Assembly: GCF_013141425.1 (NCBI RefSeq)
Contig: NZ_JABFRA010000074.1
Span: 1-53,398, forward strand
Origin: Methylotenera sp.
Lineage (GTDB): Bacteria > Pseudomonadota > Gammaproteobacteria > Burkholderiales > Methylophilaceae
Length of the DNA stretch: 53,398 bases
Direction: 5' to 3'
Positions 32,885 to 42,139 of this stretch are shown here, piece by piece. The position numbers were made by a program, and so were the translations under genes. The notes under the pieces were generated by a model. It saw only the letters and a program-made list of their open reading frames with translations, ran no database searches and had not been told where the DNA came from. The stretch's first letter is position 1. Each line of letters begins with the position of its first letter.

Positions 32885-33088
32885 ATGCAAAACTTTATAT
32901 CAACTTCTGCTACAAGTCCAGAGTCCCCCAAACTTTTAGAACAAGTTCGTGGAAAAATTCGACTAAGACATTATAGCATTAGAACTGAGCAGGTATATTT
33001 AGATTGGATTAAACGCTTTATTTTGCATTTTGATAAACGTTACCCAATTGAGATGGGTGCGGTTGAGGTGGGGACTCGTATTATTTAG
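32885..33088 (+). pseudogene. intI: Truncated integron integrase (intI), N-terminal fragment
   Basis: 67 codons remain of a gene normally about 320 codons long. KLLEQVRGKIRLRHYSIRTE and then QVYLDWIKRFILHFDKR followed by EMGAVEV are the N-terminal SAM-like DNA-binding domain of IntI tyrosine recombinases. After EV the expected EAFLTHLA is replaced by GTRII and a stop. The catalytic Arg-His-Tyr domain is gone and comF begins about 100 bases on. It cannot recombine by itself. It is divergent from the cassettes, the standard integron arrangement. Confidence 0.85.
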
Positions 33089-33186
33089 CGCTGCCTTAGC
33101 TCGCTTGTTTTGTCTTTTTTAGTTTTCAATAGGTTTGATGATGTTGTGTAACATATCATCAATTGTCATCTCTGTGCAAACGAGCG

Positions 33187-33903
33187 TTATTTTTGTAACG
33201 TCCGCGCAATTACCCAGCACTCCACTTGCGCCGCGCCCGCTAGTTTTAACGTTTTGGCAAGTTCATTTAAACTCGCACCCGTGGTCATTACGTCATCGAT
33301 AATGGCGATGCGCTTGCCCGTTAAATGGTTGGTTACTTTAAATGCACCTTTAATATTTTTAACACGTTCTTTTAATGGCAGGCTGGCTTGCGGTGGCGTG
33401 TACTTTTGCCTCTGCAGTGTGGTGAAATCTAATTTCTCAGGATGATTTTTTGTGATGATTTTGGCAATTTCTAGCGCTTGATTAAAGCCACGTTCTTTTA
33501 GGCGCGTGGGGTGCATGGGCATTGGAATGATTAAATCTACATTTGTTAAATCGACTCTTTTACCCAGCATTTGTCCAAAGATGTTTGCTAGATTTAGTTT
33601 GTTGCCATATTTATAGCTTTGCATCATGGCGTCTATTGGGAAGTCGTAGGTAAATACGCTGTAAGTTGCGTCAAAATCGGGTGGGGAACTTAAGCAACTG
33701 CCACATACGAAGCCGTTTGAATTTAAACCACATTGGGGGCATTGTGGTGCGGTGTGCCAAGGCAAGTCGTTTAGGCATGCTTCACATAAGCCAAGCTCGC
33801 CTGCATTTTGCGCTGTACATAGCAGGCAGCGTTGTTTGAACAGGTGATTAAATAACCCAATTGATAGCTTATTGGATAAAATCTGCTTAAATTTTAATCG
33901 CAT
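33187..33903 (-). CDS. comF: ComF family phosphoribosyltransferase-like protein
   Basis: 238 residues from the ATG at 33903; the frame is open 32 codons further, but that would overlap the bioB promoter and start. An N-terminal double zinc motif is present (CLLC, CEAC, then CPQCG, CGSCL), followed by a type I PRTase fold with the PRPP loop IIDDVMTTGASLNELAKTL. ComF helps single-stranded DNA uptake in naturally competent bacteria, and family members are widespread otherwise. Divergent from bioB, as in many betaproteobacteria. Confidence 0.93.
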   Translation of the reverse strand: MRLKFKQILSNKLSIGLFNHLFKQRCLLCTAQNAGELGLCEACLNDLPWHTAPQCPQCGLNSNGFVCGSCLSSPPDFDATYSVFTYDFPIDAMMQSYKYGNKLNLANIFGQMLGKRVDLTNVDLIIPMPMHPTRLKERGFNQALEIAKIITKNHPEKLDFTTLQRQKYTPPQASLPLKERVKNIKGAFKVTNHLTGKRIAIIDDVMTTGASLNELAKTLKLAGAAQVECWVIARTLQK

Positions 33904-33912
33904 GTTTAAGGT

Positions 33913-33942
33913 TTGCGCCACTTTTTGTTGACAAGGTATAAT
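33913..33942 (+). promoter_or_regulatory. Candidate bio operon promoter
   Basis: A perfect TATAAT at 33937-33942 has TTGCGC at 33913-33918 with an 18-base gap. A TTGACA at 33929-33934 is too close to serve as its -35 box. The start would be near 33949, about 30 bases before bioB. No clear BirA palindrome was found. Confidence 0.45.
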
Positions 33943-33978
33943 CTCACAATAATTCAAGCCTCTTAAAGGGAACCGCAT

Positions 33979-34992
33979 ATGCTCGAAACCGTCTCGCATG
34001 CAATCATTAATACCGATAGTCTAAAAGCCAATCTTAACCATACTTCTGAACCCAATACAGTGAATCGTTGGAACGTAGCAGATATTGTCGCATTATTTGA
34101 GCTGCCTTTCAGCGATTTAATGTATCAGGCGCAAACTGTGCATCGTGCGAACTTTAACCCAAATGCCGTGCAAGTTAGTACGTTATTGTCGATTAAAACA
34201 GGGGGCTGTTCGGAGGATTGTGGTTACTGTCCACAGGCGGCACGTTACCACACTGAGGTGGAAGATGAGCCTTTGATGAAGCTGGATGATGTGGTGGCTG
34301 CCGCGCAAGAAGCTAAAGACAATGGCGCAAGCCGCTTCTGTATGGGCGCTGCGTGGCGTGGCCCAAAACAGCGCGATTTAGAGCCAGTGTTGAAAATGAT
34401 TGCCGAAGTAAAAGCCATGGGTTTAGAAACTTGCGCGACATTGGGTATGTTAAAAGAGGGTCAAGCCGAGCAGTTAAAAGAGGCGGGTTTAGACTATTAC
34501 AACCATAATTTGGATACCGCACCAGAGTTTTATGGTGATGTGATTACTACACGTACTTATCAAGACCGTTTAGATACTTTGGATCGCGTGCGCAGCCAAG
34601 ATATTCACGTGTGTAGCGGCGGCATTATTGGCATGGGCGAATCGCGCAATCAGCGCGCGGGTTTGTTAGCGCAATTAGCCAATATGGAGCGCCCACCGGA
34701 AAGCGTGCCGATTAATTTGCTCACGCAAGTTGAAGGTACGCCATTGCACGGCACAGAAGAGCTAGACCATCTTGAGTTTGTGCGCACTATTGCGGCGGCG
34801 CGTATCACCATGCCAACCAGTTATGTACGTTTATCAGCAGGCCGCCAAAGTATGAGTGAAGGCATTCAAGCGATGTGTTTTCTTGCGGGTGCAAATAGTA
34901 TTTTTTACGGCGAAAAATTACTAACGACAGCTAACCCAGAAGCCTCTAGCGATAAAGCGCTGTTTGCAAAGTTAGGTATTAATAAAATCTAA
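33979..34992 (+). CDS. bioB: Biotin synthase
   Basis: A 337-residue radical-SAM enzyme that inserts sulfur into dethiobiotin. The [4Fe-4S] motif is Cys77-x3-Cys81-x2-Cys84 ([12 protein letters not shown]). YVRLSAGR near 275-282 carries the arginine ligand of the [2Fe-2S] cluster. AAAGGG stands upstream of the ATG. It is first in the bioB-F-H-C-D operon: bioF starts one base after its stop. Confidence 0.97.
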   Translation: MLETVSHAIINTDSLKANLNHTSEPNTVNRWNVADIVALFELPFSDLMYQAQTVHRANFNPNAVQVSTLLSIKTGGCSEDCGYCPQAARYHTEVEDEPLMKLDDVVAAAQEAKDNGASRFCMGAAWRGPKQRDLEPVLKMIAEVKAMGLETCATLGMLKEGQAEQLKEAGLDYYNHNLDTAPEFYGDVITTRTYQDRLDTLDRVRSQDIHVCSGGIIGMGESRNQRAGLLAQLANMERPPESVPINLLTQVEGTPLHGTEELDHLEFVRTIAAARITMPTSYVRLSAGRQSMSEGIQAMCFLAGANSIFYGEKLLTTANPEASSDKALFAKLGINKI

Positions 34993-34993
34993 C

Positions 34994-36151
34994 ATGCTGG
35001 CTTCTTTACAACTCGCATTAGAAAAACGCAAAGCGGAAGGCTTGCTGCGCCAAAGGCGTTTGCTCGATTCTCCGCAGGCCGAGCATATTGTTGCCAATAA
35101 CAAACCGTATTTATCCTTTTGCAGTAATGATTATTTAGGTTTGGCTAATCGTCCTGAACTCATTGCTACGATGCAAAAAGCGGCGGGCGATTCAGGTGTT
35201 GGTAGCGGCGCATCTGGACTGGTGACGGGGCATCATCGCTACCACGATGACTTAGAAAAGCAATTGGCCAAGTTTGTGAATATGCCGGCCGCACTATTGT
35301 TTTCTACCGGCTACATGGCGAACATTGGTGTGCTAGGTGTTCTGGTTGGCCGCGGTGATGCGATTTTTGCGGATAAATTAAATCACGCCTGTTTGAATGA
35401 TGGCGGCTATTATTCGTTGGCAGAATTTAACCGTTTTGCCCATAACGATGTGGCCGCACTTGAAAAGCTACTTAAAGTCAGCACCGCAAAATATAAACTG
35501 ATAGCGGTGGATGCGGTGTTTAGTATGGATGGCGATATAGCGCCATTGGCTGAATATTTAGCGCTTTGCGAAAAATATGATGCTTACTTGTATGTTGATG
35601 ATGCGCATGGTTTTGGTGTGCTGGGTGAGCATGGTCAAGGTTCGCTAAATCACCTTAAATTAAAATCCCCACGCATTATCATGATGGCTACTTTAGGTAA
35701 AGCCGCGGGTGTGGCTGGCTCTTTTGTTGCGGGTGAAAGTGTAGTGATTGATTATTTAATTCAAACTGCCAAAAGCTATGTTTACTCAACGCCTGCGCCA
35801 CCTGCCTTGTCTGCCACCTTATCTGCCTCAGTTAAGCTAATAGAAGAGGGCGATGATTTACGTACGCATTTGCGTAGTTTGATTGCTTACTTTAAAGACA
35901 ATTTACATTGCAAAAAATGGCAGTTATTGCCATCGCAAACCTCAATACAACCTTTGTTGGTGGGGGGTAATCTCGAGGCTTTGGCTTTAAGCGAATTTTT
36001 GCAAAATATTGGTATATTAGTGCCAGCAATACGACCACCCACCGTCCCGGTCGGAACGGCTAGGCTACGCATTTCACTTTCGGCAGCGCATTCATTAGAC
36101 GATATTAAACAACTCATTTCGGCAATCCAACAGGCAGAGCAAGTGCTATGA
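34994..36151 (+). CDS. bioF: 8-amino-7-oxononanoate synthase
   Basis: A 385-residue PLP enzyme that joins pimeloyl-ACP and L-alanine. The PLP lysine is Lys236 in TLGKAAG; VDDAHGFGVLG at 201-211 holds the PLP-binding Asp and His. The stop overlaps the bioH start by four bases (ATGA). It follows bioB with one base between. Confidence 0.96.
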   Translation: MLASLQLALEKRKAEGLLRQRRLLDSPQAEHIVANNKPYLSFCSNDYLGLANRPELIATMQKAAGDSGVGSGASGLVTGHHRYHDDLEKQLAKFVNMPAALLFSTGYMANIGVLGVLVGRGDAIFADKLNHACLNDGGYYSLAEFNRFAHNDVAALEKLLKVSTAKYKLIAVDAVFSMDGDIAPLAEYLALCEKYDAYLYVDDAHGFGVLGEHGQGSLNHLKLKSPRIIMMATLGKAAGVAGSFVAGESVVIDYLIQTAKSYVYSTPAPPALSATLSASVKLIEEGDDLRTHLRSLIAYFKDNLHCKKWQLLPSQTSIQPLLVGGNLEALALSEFLQNIGILVPAIRPPTVPVGTARLRISLSAAHSLDDIKQLISAIQQAEQVL

Positions 36152-36948
36152 ATATCATTCCAGCCAACATTCATATCGAAACTACCGGTTCAGGCCCCAA
36201 CCTTGTGTTATTACATGGTTGGGGAATGAGCGGCGCCGTTTGGCAGCCAATTGTGAAAAGCTTGAGTAAGTTGTTTACGCTGCACATTGTAGATTTGCCC
36301 GGTATGGGTTTAAGTCGCCCAACTGAGCCCTACCATTTACATATTATTGCGGAAAAAGTTGCGGAAATGTTACCAGCCAACGCGGATATTGTTGGCTGGT
36401 CTTGGGGCGGGCAAGTGGCAATGCGTATTGCCATTGACCACCCTGATGCGGTGCGTCGGCTGGTTTTAGTTGGTTCAACCCCTTGTTTTGTGAATAAAGA
36501 AAACTTTATGTCGCAAACGGAGTGGAAATTAGGCATTGCCCCAGACATATTTAGGCAATTTGCAAAAAACATGGACAGCGATTACCACAAAACACTGACA
36601 CAGTTTTTAACCTTGCAATGCATGGGCGATAAGAGTGCGCGATTTACCGTAAGATTGCTACGTAAAAAATTAGAAGAGCGTCCCGCGCCGACAACGCAGA
36701 CGCTACGAAGAGCACTGGATATCTTGCTGGAAACGGACTTAAGGTCAGAAGTCTTGCGCTTAAGAAAGCCTACTTTACTTATTCATGGTGATCGAGACAC
36801 GCTTGCTCCCGTGCAAGCGGCGCACTGGATGATGCAGAATTTGCCGGCCGGTTTTTTACGCGTTATGTCGGGCGCCTCACATGCGCCATTTTTGTCGCAT
36901 CAGGAACAATTTGTTGACACCTTGGTTCAATTTTTGGAACCCAATTAA
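36148..36948 (+). CDS. bioH: Pimeloyl-ACP methyl ester esterase BioH
   Basis: A 266-residue alpha/beta hydrolase that removes the methyl group from pimeloyl-ACP methyl ester and ends the BioC-started chain. Oxyanion segment LHGWGMSG at 22-29, nucleophile Ser85 in GWSWGG, acid in HGDRDTLAP and base His in SGASHAPF. Having bioH inside the operon next to bioC confirms the BioC/BioH route to pimelate. Confidence 0.95.
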   Translation: MNIIPANIHIETTGSGPNLVLLHGWGMSGAVWQPIVKSLSKLFTLHIVDLPGMGLSRPTEPYHLHIIAEKVAEMLPANADIVGWSWGGQVAMRIAIDHPDAVRRLVLVGSTPCFVNKENFMSQTEWKLGIAPDIFRQFAKNMDSDYHKTLTQFLTLQCMGDKSARFTVRLLRKKLEERPAPTTQTLRRALDILLETDLRSEVLRLRKPTLLIHGDRDTLAPVQAAHWMMQNLPAGFLRVMSGASHAPFLSHQEQFVDTLVQFLEPN

Positions 36949-36953
36949 TTTTC

Positions 36954-37847
36954 ATGCAAGATATTTACACGATAGATAAAGCACGTGCGCGCACATCGTT
37001 TGGCCGCGCCGCCGAAACCTATGATGGTGCAGCAATTGTGCAGAAACAAGTACGTGATGAAATGCTAAGTCGCCTGGATTTAGTGAAGATTAGCCCACAA
37101 GTCATACTGGATGCGGGTTGTGGCACAGGCCTTGCAAGTCATGCACTGCAAAAGCGCTTTGCAAAATCGCAAGTCGTTTCACTAGATTTTGCTTTACCCA
37201 TGCTGCAGAAAGCACGTGCCATGGCGCATGCGGGTTTGTTCAATCAAGTCAAAAGTTTGTTTGGTGGAACAGCGCAGAACTTATTGTGTGCCGATATTGA
37301 ATCCTTGCCTTTAGCTAACGCCAGTATTGGGTTGCTTTGGTCTAACTTAGCGATTCAATGGGTGAATGATTTAGATAAAACCTTTCAGGAATTTCATCGT
37401 GTTTTGCAATCAGAAGGCTTGCTAATGTTTAGTACTTTTGGCCCCGATACCTTGAAAGAATTGCGCGCAGCAACCAGCGGACAAGCTGGCGTGACCAGTG
37501 TGAGTCGGTTTATTGATATGCATGATATCGGCGATGCCTTAGTGCGCGCTGGCTTTAGTGCGCCAGTGCTCGATGTGGAAAGATTCACGCTGACTTACGA
37601 TGATGTAAAAAGTGTAATGCGTGATCTCAAAAGTATAGGCGCACATAACGCCACGGATGGTCGTTCGCGTGGCTTGCTTGGTCGTGGATTTTTGACAAAA
37701 TTAGAAGCGAGCTACGAACAATTTAGACAAGCTGGCAAGTTGCCTGCTACCTTCGAAGTGGTTTACGGTCATGCATGGCGGGGGCAAGATAAGCCAAAAT
37801 TTGAGGACGGTGTTTCACCTGTGACATTTAGTCCGAGAAAAAAATAA
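36954..37847 (+). CDS. bioC: Malonyl-ACP O-methyltransferase BioC
   Basis: A 297-residue SAM-dependent methyltransferase that disguises malonyl-ACP as its methyl ester so fatty-acid enzymes can build pimelate. The SAM motif DAGCGTG is at 53-59, and ARTSFGRAAETYD at 12-24 is the typical BioC start. It sits between bioH and bioD with short gaps (5 bases and 1 base). Confidence 0.96.
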   Translation: MQDIYTIDKARARTSFGRAAETYDGAAIVQKQVRDEMLSRLDLVKISPQVILDAGCGTGLASHALQKRFAKSQVVSLDFALPMLQKARAMAHAGLFNQVKSLFGGTAQNLLCADIESLPLANASIGLLWSNLAIQWVNDLDKTFQEFHRVLQSEGLLMFSTFGPDTLKELRAATSGQAGVTSVSRFIDMHDIGDALVRAGFSAPVLDVERFTLTYDDVKSVMRDLKSIGAHNATDGRSRGLLGRGFLTKLEASYEQFRQAGKLPATFEVVYGHAWRGQDKPKFEDGVSPVTFSPRKK

Positions 37848-37848
37848 C

Positions 37849-38496
37849 ATGGGTCAATCTTATTTTGTTCTTGGTACTGATACTCATGTAGGTAAAACCT
37901 ATATTGCTAGCGCCTTAGTGAAGCACTTTGTTGCTCAGGATTTAAAAACCATCGGCATGAAACCGATTGCGTCGGGCTGTGTAGTCAATAAAAAAAATGA
38001 GCTAATTAACCAAGATGTAACGGCTTTGGTCAGTGAAAGCAATGTCAGTGCAGACTTGGATTTAATTAATCCCTTCCGGTTTGCACCTGCAATTGCGCCC
38101 CATCTTGCCGCCGAGCAGCTTGGTGTGAGTATTGATATAAATAAAATCAAACACGCTTATGAGAAGTTAAGTAACTTGGCAGAAGTGGTGATTGTAGAAG
38201 GTGCTGGTGGTTTTTTAGTGCCGCTTAACAAAACTGAAACGCTGGCAGATTTGGCCGTGCAGTTGAATCTGCCAATTGTCTTAGTGGTTGGTATTAAACT
38301 TGGCTGTATCAACCATGCGCTTTTAACAGTTGAAGCCATTAAGTCGCGCGGATTAATTCTGTCGGGCTGGGTGGCTAATCAAATTGACCCAAATATGAGT
38401 ATGTTTGATGAAAACGTAACTAGCTTGAAACAGCGTATTGCAGCGCCATGCTTAAGTGTGGTGTGCTGGATGGGCGCGGCGCAATTTGATTTTTAA
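37849..38496 (+). CDS. bioD: Dethiobiotin synthetase
   Basis: A 215-residue ATP-dependent carboxylase that closes the ureido ring from 7,8-diaminopelargonate and CO2. The P-loop is GTDTHVGKT at 9-17, and VVIVEGAGGFLVPL near 113-126 is the second family motif. Last gene of the operon. BioA, the remaining step, is not in this window. Confidence 0.95.
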   Translation: MGQSYFVLGTDTHVGKTYIASALVKHFVAQDLKTIGMKPIASGCVVNKKNELINQDVTALVSESNVSADLDLINPFRFAPAIAPHLAAEQLGVSIDINKIKHAYEKLSNLAEVVIVEGAGGFLVPLNKTETLADLAVQLNLPIVLVVGIKLGCINHALLTVEAIKSRGLILSGWVANQIDPNMSMFDENVTSLKQRIAAPCLSVVCWMGAAQFDF

Positions 38497-38535
38497 AATC
38501 AGCTCAGTGCTTAAAAAATAAAGCTCCGAGCTGTC

Positions 38536-40107
38536 TTATTGAGCAACTTCAGCCGCTTCTACCACCACTTTATATAATTGCGCTTCTTGCGCTGTCGCTA
38601 CTTTTGTTCCAACAGCAATTTGATTACGTTTGCCAGGCGCTATGCCTCCTGAAATCGTCATGGGTGCGCTTTGTGCTACGGCACGGCCAGTTTGTGCATC
38701 ATATTTTACTACACGTACCTGAACACGTCCCACTGGCACGCTGGTGCCGTTTTGAACGACAGCATACAGGTTGCCTGCGTTGTCCGCTTGTGCGCCAGCT
38801 TGAATATATTTGGCAGGATTGCGCGGCAAATCAATGCGCATACCACGCGTAGTGGCTTCCTTGCCGATTTCAGAATTTGATCCAGCCGCTACTTGATAAT
38901 GCTGTAATGCCAAGTCGGTTTGGCCGCGCTCTTCTGCGATTTGGCCAAGTAAGGCATGTCCAGGTGCCGTAGGTAGTAACTCATTCGCCCGTTTAAGGTA
39001 AGGTTCTGCTTCGGGTTTTTTACCTAAATTAAACAACGCAATGCCGCTTTGGATGTGCGGTTTAAAGTAGTCTGGCTGCATTTTGATGGCCTTGTCGTAA
39101 AAGGTTAAGGCTTCTTGCGGTTTTTTCTGTGTCAGCGCAATGTCGCCTAACAACTCTTGAAAGCGTGCTTCACGTGGTTCGCCCGCAATTGCCTGTTTAG
39201 CTAATGTGGTTGCTTTTACGGTATCTTTTGCGGCAAGTGCTTTTACGCCTTCGTCATAGGCTTTATAAGCTGCTTGAGTGGATTTAAGTTTGCCGACTTT
39301 TTGCGCATAAATTTCTTTACCCCACTCACCGCCAGCTCCAACTTTGGCTAGCGTTATTTTGTTGGCGTCTACGCGTTCTTGAGAAGGCGGGTGACTGGCA
39401 AATAAGCCCTCAATAAAATTGCTTTTACGGTCTGCGCTTAAGCGCACAAAGGTTTCTTGAAGAGTCACGGCAGCGGTTGGGTCGTAACCCGCCCTTTTCA
39501 TGTACTGCATGCCGTATAAGTCTGATTCACTTTCCGCATCGCGGCCATATTTGCTGGTTGCCAATTGCGCGCCTAGTTGTGCGCCACCTACAATCAAGTT
39601 GGCGTAATCGGTATTTTGCGCACCAATGCCCACTGCAATCATCGCGCCTTGCATGAAAATGCCGCGCTCCATGCTCTTCGCACCGTGCCTAGCAGCGGCA
39701 TGCACCATTTCATGACCCATCACAGCAGCGAGCTCGGCTTCGCTGTTTAATTCATATAGCAAGCCACGATTAAACGCTATTTTTCCGCCAGGCATGGCCC
39801 AAGCGTTTGGTACAGAATCGTTCAGCACAGTATATTCATAAGGCAATTGGCGATCTGATACTTTAGCTAATCGATTGCCAACACTTTGCACATAAGCGGT
39901 AAGTTCAGGGTCGATAACGTAATCGCCACCTTGAGATTGGCGTGCCGGGCCATAATTCTGCGCGCCCATGGAGATTTCTTGTGATTCAGAAACGAGTTGC
40001 AACTCTCTTTTTTTTGTAACAGGGTTTGTGCCACAAGCTGAAATGAACAATGCGGTGGCAGTCACTAGGACTAAGCTCAGGTTTCTTTTATGTGTTGGTT
40101 TCTGCAT
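38536..40107 (-). CDS. BepA-like M48 metalloprotease lipoprotein with TPR repeats
   Basis: A 523-residue predicted periplasmic lipoprotein. The lipobox LFISAC puts the lipidated Cys at 25. The M48 protease domain at about 40-260 has HEMVH at 132-136 and a downstream Glu in DAESESDLYG as third zinc ligand. TPR repeats follow at about 285-420 (ARFQELLGDIALTQKKPQEAL and so on), and then a C-terminal beta-rich domain of about 100 residues that is not in E. coli BepA. BepA degrades or helps assemble stalled LptD and other outer-membrane proteins. lptD, lptE and surA are all in this window, though not adjacent. Confidence 0.88.
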   Translation of the reverse strand: MQKPTHKRNLSLVLVTATALFISACGTNPVTKKRELQLVSESQEISMGAQNYGPARQSQGGDYVIDPELTAYVQSVGNRLAKVSDRQLPYEYTVLNDSVPNAWAMPGGKIAFNRGLLYELNSEAELAAVMGHEMVHAAARHGAKSMERGIFMQGAMIAVGIGAQNTDYANLIVGGAQLGAQLATSKYGRDAESESDLYGMQYMKRAGYDPTAAVTLQETFVRLSADRKSNFIEGLFASHPPSQERVDANKITLAKVGAGGEWGKEIYAQKVGKLKSTQAAYKAYDEGVKALAAKDTVKATTLAKQAIAGEPREARFQELLGDIALTQKKPQEALTFYDKAIKMQPDYFKPHIQSGIALFNLGKKPEAEPYLKRANELLPTAPGHALLGQIAEERGQTDLALQHYQVAAGSNSEIGKEATTRGMRIDLPRNPAKYIQAGAQADNAGNLYAVVQNGTSVPVGRVQVRVVKYDAQTGRAVAQSAPMTISGGIAPGKRNQIAVGTKVATAQEAQLYKVVVEAAEVAQ

Positions 40108-40193
40108 GATGCGGCCCTTTTAAAGTTGTTCAAAGCATAACGCAAAAATCACAACGAGTTAATAGGAATTGTTCGATGGAAAGTAAAAAATAG

Positions 40194-40838
40194 TTAAGTG
40201 CTATACAGGTGATTACTAGCAATAAAATCAAGCACATTTTGTGGTACTAAATAGCGCGCAGAACCTTGATGCTGCAAAGTGCGGCGAATCGCGGTGGAGG
40301 AAATTTCTAAAGGTGTAATGGCTTGCATGGTAACAGAGCCAACGGCAGCGGTATGTAAATCATCCACTTGTTCGGTGTAGTGTTGCTCTAAAAAAAGCGC
40401 CAGCGTTTTTGATAATGCCTCTGTAGGCTTCTTATCGGGCCTTTGCACCAGAGCGATATGGCATAACTTGATAATTTCTTGCCAACGATGCCATGTATCG
40501 AATTTGACAAAGGCATCGCTACCCATAATCAGTACTAGGCTGGTTTTTTCACCCAGTTCATCACGCAGACTCACTAAGGTGTCAATGGTAAAGGATGCTC
40601 CTTTGCGGTTTAGTTCGCGCTCGTCAAATTTAAATAATGGATTGTCGGCAATCGCCAGTCGCACCATGGTGGCACGCTGTTCTGCGCTGACTAAGGGTGC
40701 GTGTTTATGTGGCGGGTTGGCCGAGGGAATAAAACGGACTTCGTCTAAGTTGAGTGACTCTGCTAACTCTTGCGCCATGCGTAAATGGCCAAAATGGATG
40801 GGATTGAATGTGCCGCCTAGCAGGCCAATGGTTTGCAC
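40194..40838 (-). CDS. nadD: Nicotinate-nucleotide adenylyltransferase
   Basis: A 214-residue enzyme making deamido-NAD from NaMN and ATP. The nucleotidyltransferase motif GGTFNPIHFGH is at 8-18 (His15 and His18), and SSTAIRRTL near 183-191 is the ISSTxIR motif. The start is GTG at 40838, 12 bases after the proA stop, with AAGGG before it. It is transcribed with proA. The usual partner rsfS is not seen downstream. Confidence 0.95.
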   Translation of the reverse strand: MQTIGLLGGTFNPIHFGHLRMAQELAESLNLDEVRFIPSANPPHKHAPLVSAEQRATMVRLAIADNPLFKFDERELNRKGASFTIDTLVSLRDELGEKTSLVLIMGSDAFVKFDTWHRWQEIIKLCHIALVQRPDKKPTEALSKTLALFLEQHYTEQVDDLHTAAVGSVTMQAITPLEISSTAIRRTLQHQGSARYLVPQNVLDFIASNHLYST

Positions 40839-40850
40839 GTTGAACCCTTG

Positions 40851-42107
40851 TTAAGCCCTTACGTGGCCGTCGCCTAGTACGATGTATTTTAGTGAGGTCA
40901 GACCTTCTAAACCGACGGGTCCACGCGCGTGTAGTTTATCCGTCGAGATGCCTATTTCAGCGCCTAACCCATATTCAAAGCCATCTGCAAAGCGTGTGGA
41001 AGCATTCACCATGACGCTGCTGGAGTCCACTTCACGTAAGAATTTGCGTGCTTTGGTGTAGTTCTCAGTAACAATCGCTTCAGTGTGTTGGCTTGAATGT
41101 TGGTTGATATGCGCTATGGCTTCCTCCAGACCGCCCACGATTTTGCAAGAGATGATGGCGGCTAAATATTCCGTATAAAAATCCTCATCCGAAGCAGGCA
41201 CAGCTTGTTTTACCAGCGTACAGGTTTCTGCACAGCCCCGTATTTCAATGCTGTGCGAAGTAAGCATGTCGGCCAGTTTTGGCAACATTTCTTTGGCTAC
41301 AGAGCGAGCAATCAGTAATGATTCGGCCGTATTGCAAGTACCAAGTCTTTGCGTTTTGCTGTTCTCTAGGATCCGCAAGGCTTTGTCAAAATCCGCATCG
41401 TCATCCACGTAAACATGGCAATTACCATCGAGATGTTTAATCACAGGAATACGCGCATCATTGCTAATACGTTCTATTAGCCCTTTGCCACCGCGTGGAA
41501 CGATCACATCTACATATTGCTTCATGGTAATTAACTCGCCCACAGCGGCACGGTCAGTCGTTTCAACCACTTGCACGGCAGTGGTTGGTAAGCCTGCTTT
41601 TTCTAATCCTTCATGCACTAGTTTTGCTAAGGCCTGATTGCAATGAATAGCCTCGCTACCACCGCGCAAAATAGCAGCATTGCCAGACTTAATGCAAAGC
41701 CCAGCCGCATCTACCGTTACATTGGGACGCGCTTCGTAAATAATACCAATCACGCCCAATGGCACGCGCATTTTGCCAATCTGAATGCCGCTAGGACGAT
41801 ACTTGAAATCCGTCATTTCACCAATAGGGTCGGCCAAACTCACGATTTGCTTTAAACCTTCCACCATGGTTTTGATGGATTTCTCGGTAATGGTGAGTCG
41901 ATCCAGCATGGCTTCATCTAACCCGCTTGCACGTGCCGCATCTAAATCCAGCTTATTTGCTACCAGCAGTGCCTCTTTTTCGCGCAAGATTGCATCGCCG
42001 ATATTCGTAAGCGCTTGGTTTTTAATGTTGGTATCGGCACTTGCCATAAAGCGAGACGCTTTACGTGCGGCTATACCCAATTGTTGCATGTAGTTTTTAA
42101 TATCCAT
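40851..42107 (-). CDS. proA: Gamma-glutamyl phosphate reductase
   Basis: A 418-residue NADPH-dependent enzyme of proline synthesis, second step from glutamate. The aldehyde-dehydrogenase-like fold has the catalytic Cys258 in [11 protein letters not shown], and PRGGKGLI and [11 protein letters not shown] nearby are family motifs. proB is not adjacent. It follows holA by 32 bases on the same strand. Confidence 0.96.
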   Translation of the reverse strand: MDIKNYMQQLGIAARKASRFMASADTNIKNQALTNIGDAILREKEALLVANKLDLDAARASGLDEAMLDRLTITEKSIKTMVEGLKQIVSLADPIGEMTDFKYRPSGIQIGKMRVPLGVIGIIYEARPNVTVDAAGLCIKSGNAAILRGGSEAIHCNQALAKLVHEGLEKAGLPTTAVQVVETTDRAAVGELITMKQYVDVIVPRGGKGLIERISNDARIPVIKHLDGNCHVYVDDDADFDKALRILENSKTQRLGTCNTAESLLIARSVAKEMLPKLADMLTSHSIEIRGCAETCTLVKQAVPASDEDFYTEYLAAIISCKIVGGLEEAIAHINQHSSQHTEAIVTENYTKARKFLREVDSSSVMVNASTRFADGFEYGLGAEIGISTDKLHARGPVGLEGLTSLKYIVLGDGHVRA

Positions 42108-42139
42108 GAGCGATTATACTTTTTTATGCATGGTATGCG

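Noticed and set aside
33120-33160. GATGAT...ATCATC hairpin between intI fragment and comF
   Set aside because: The stem has a bulge and no T-run on either strand; it could be chance and is not called a terminator.
33929-33942. TTGACA next to TATAAT upstream of bioB as one promoter
   Set aside because: Only two bases separate the hexamers, so TTGACA cannot be the -35 box for this -10.
33904-33978. BirA operator before bioB
   Set aside because: No TTGTAAAC...GTTTACAA-type palindrome was found; TTGTTGACAA has no partner arm.
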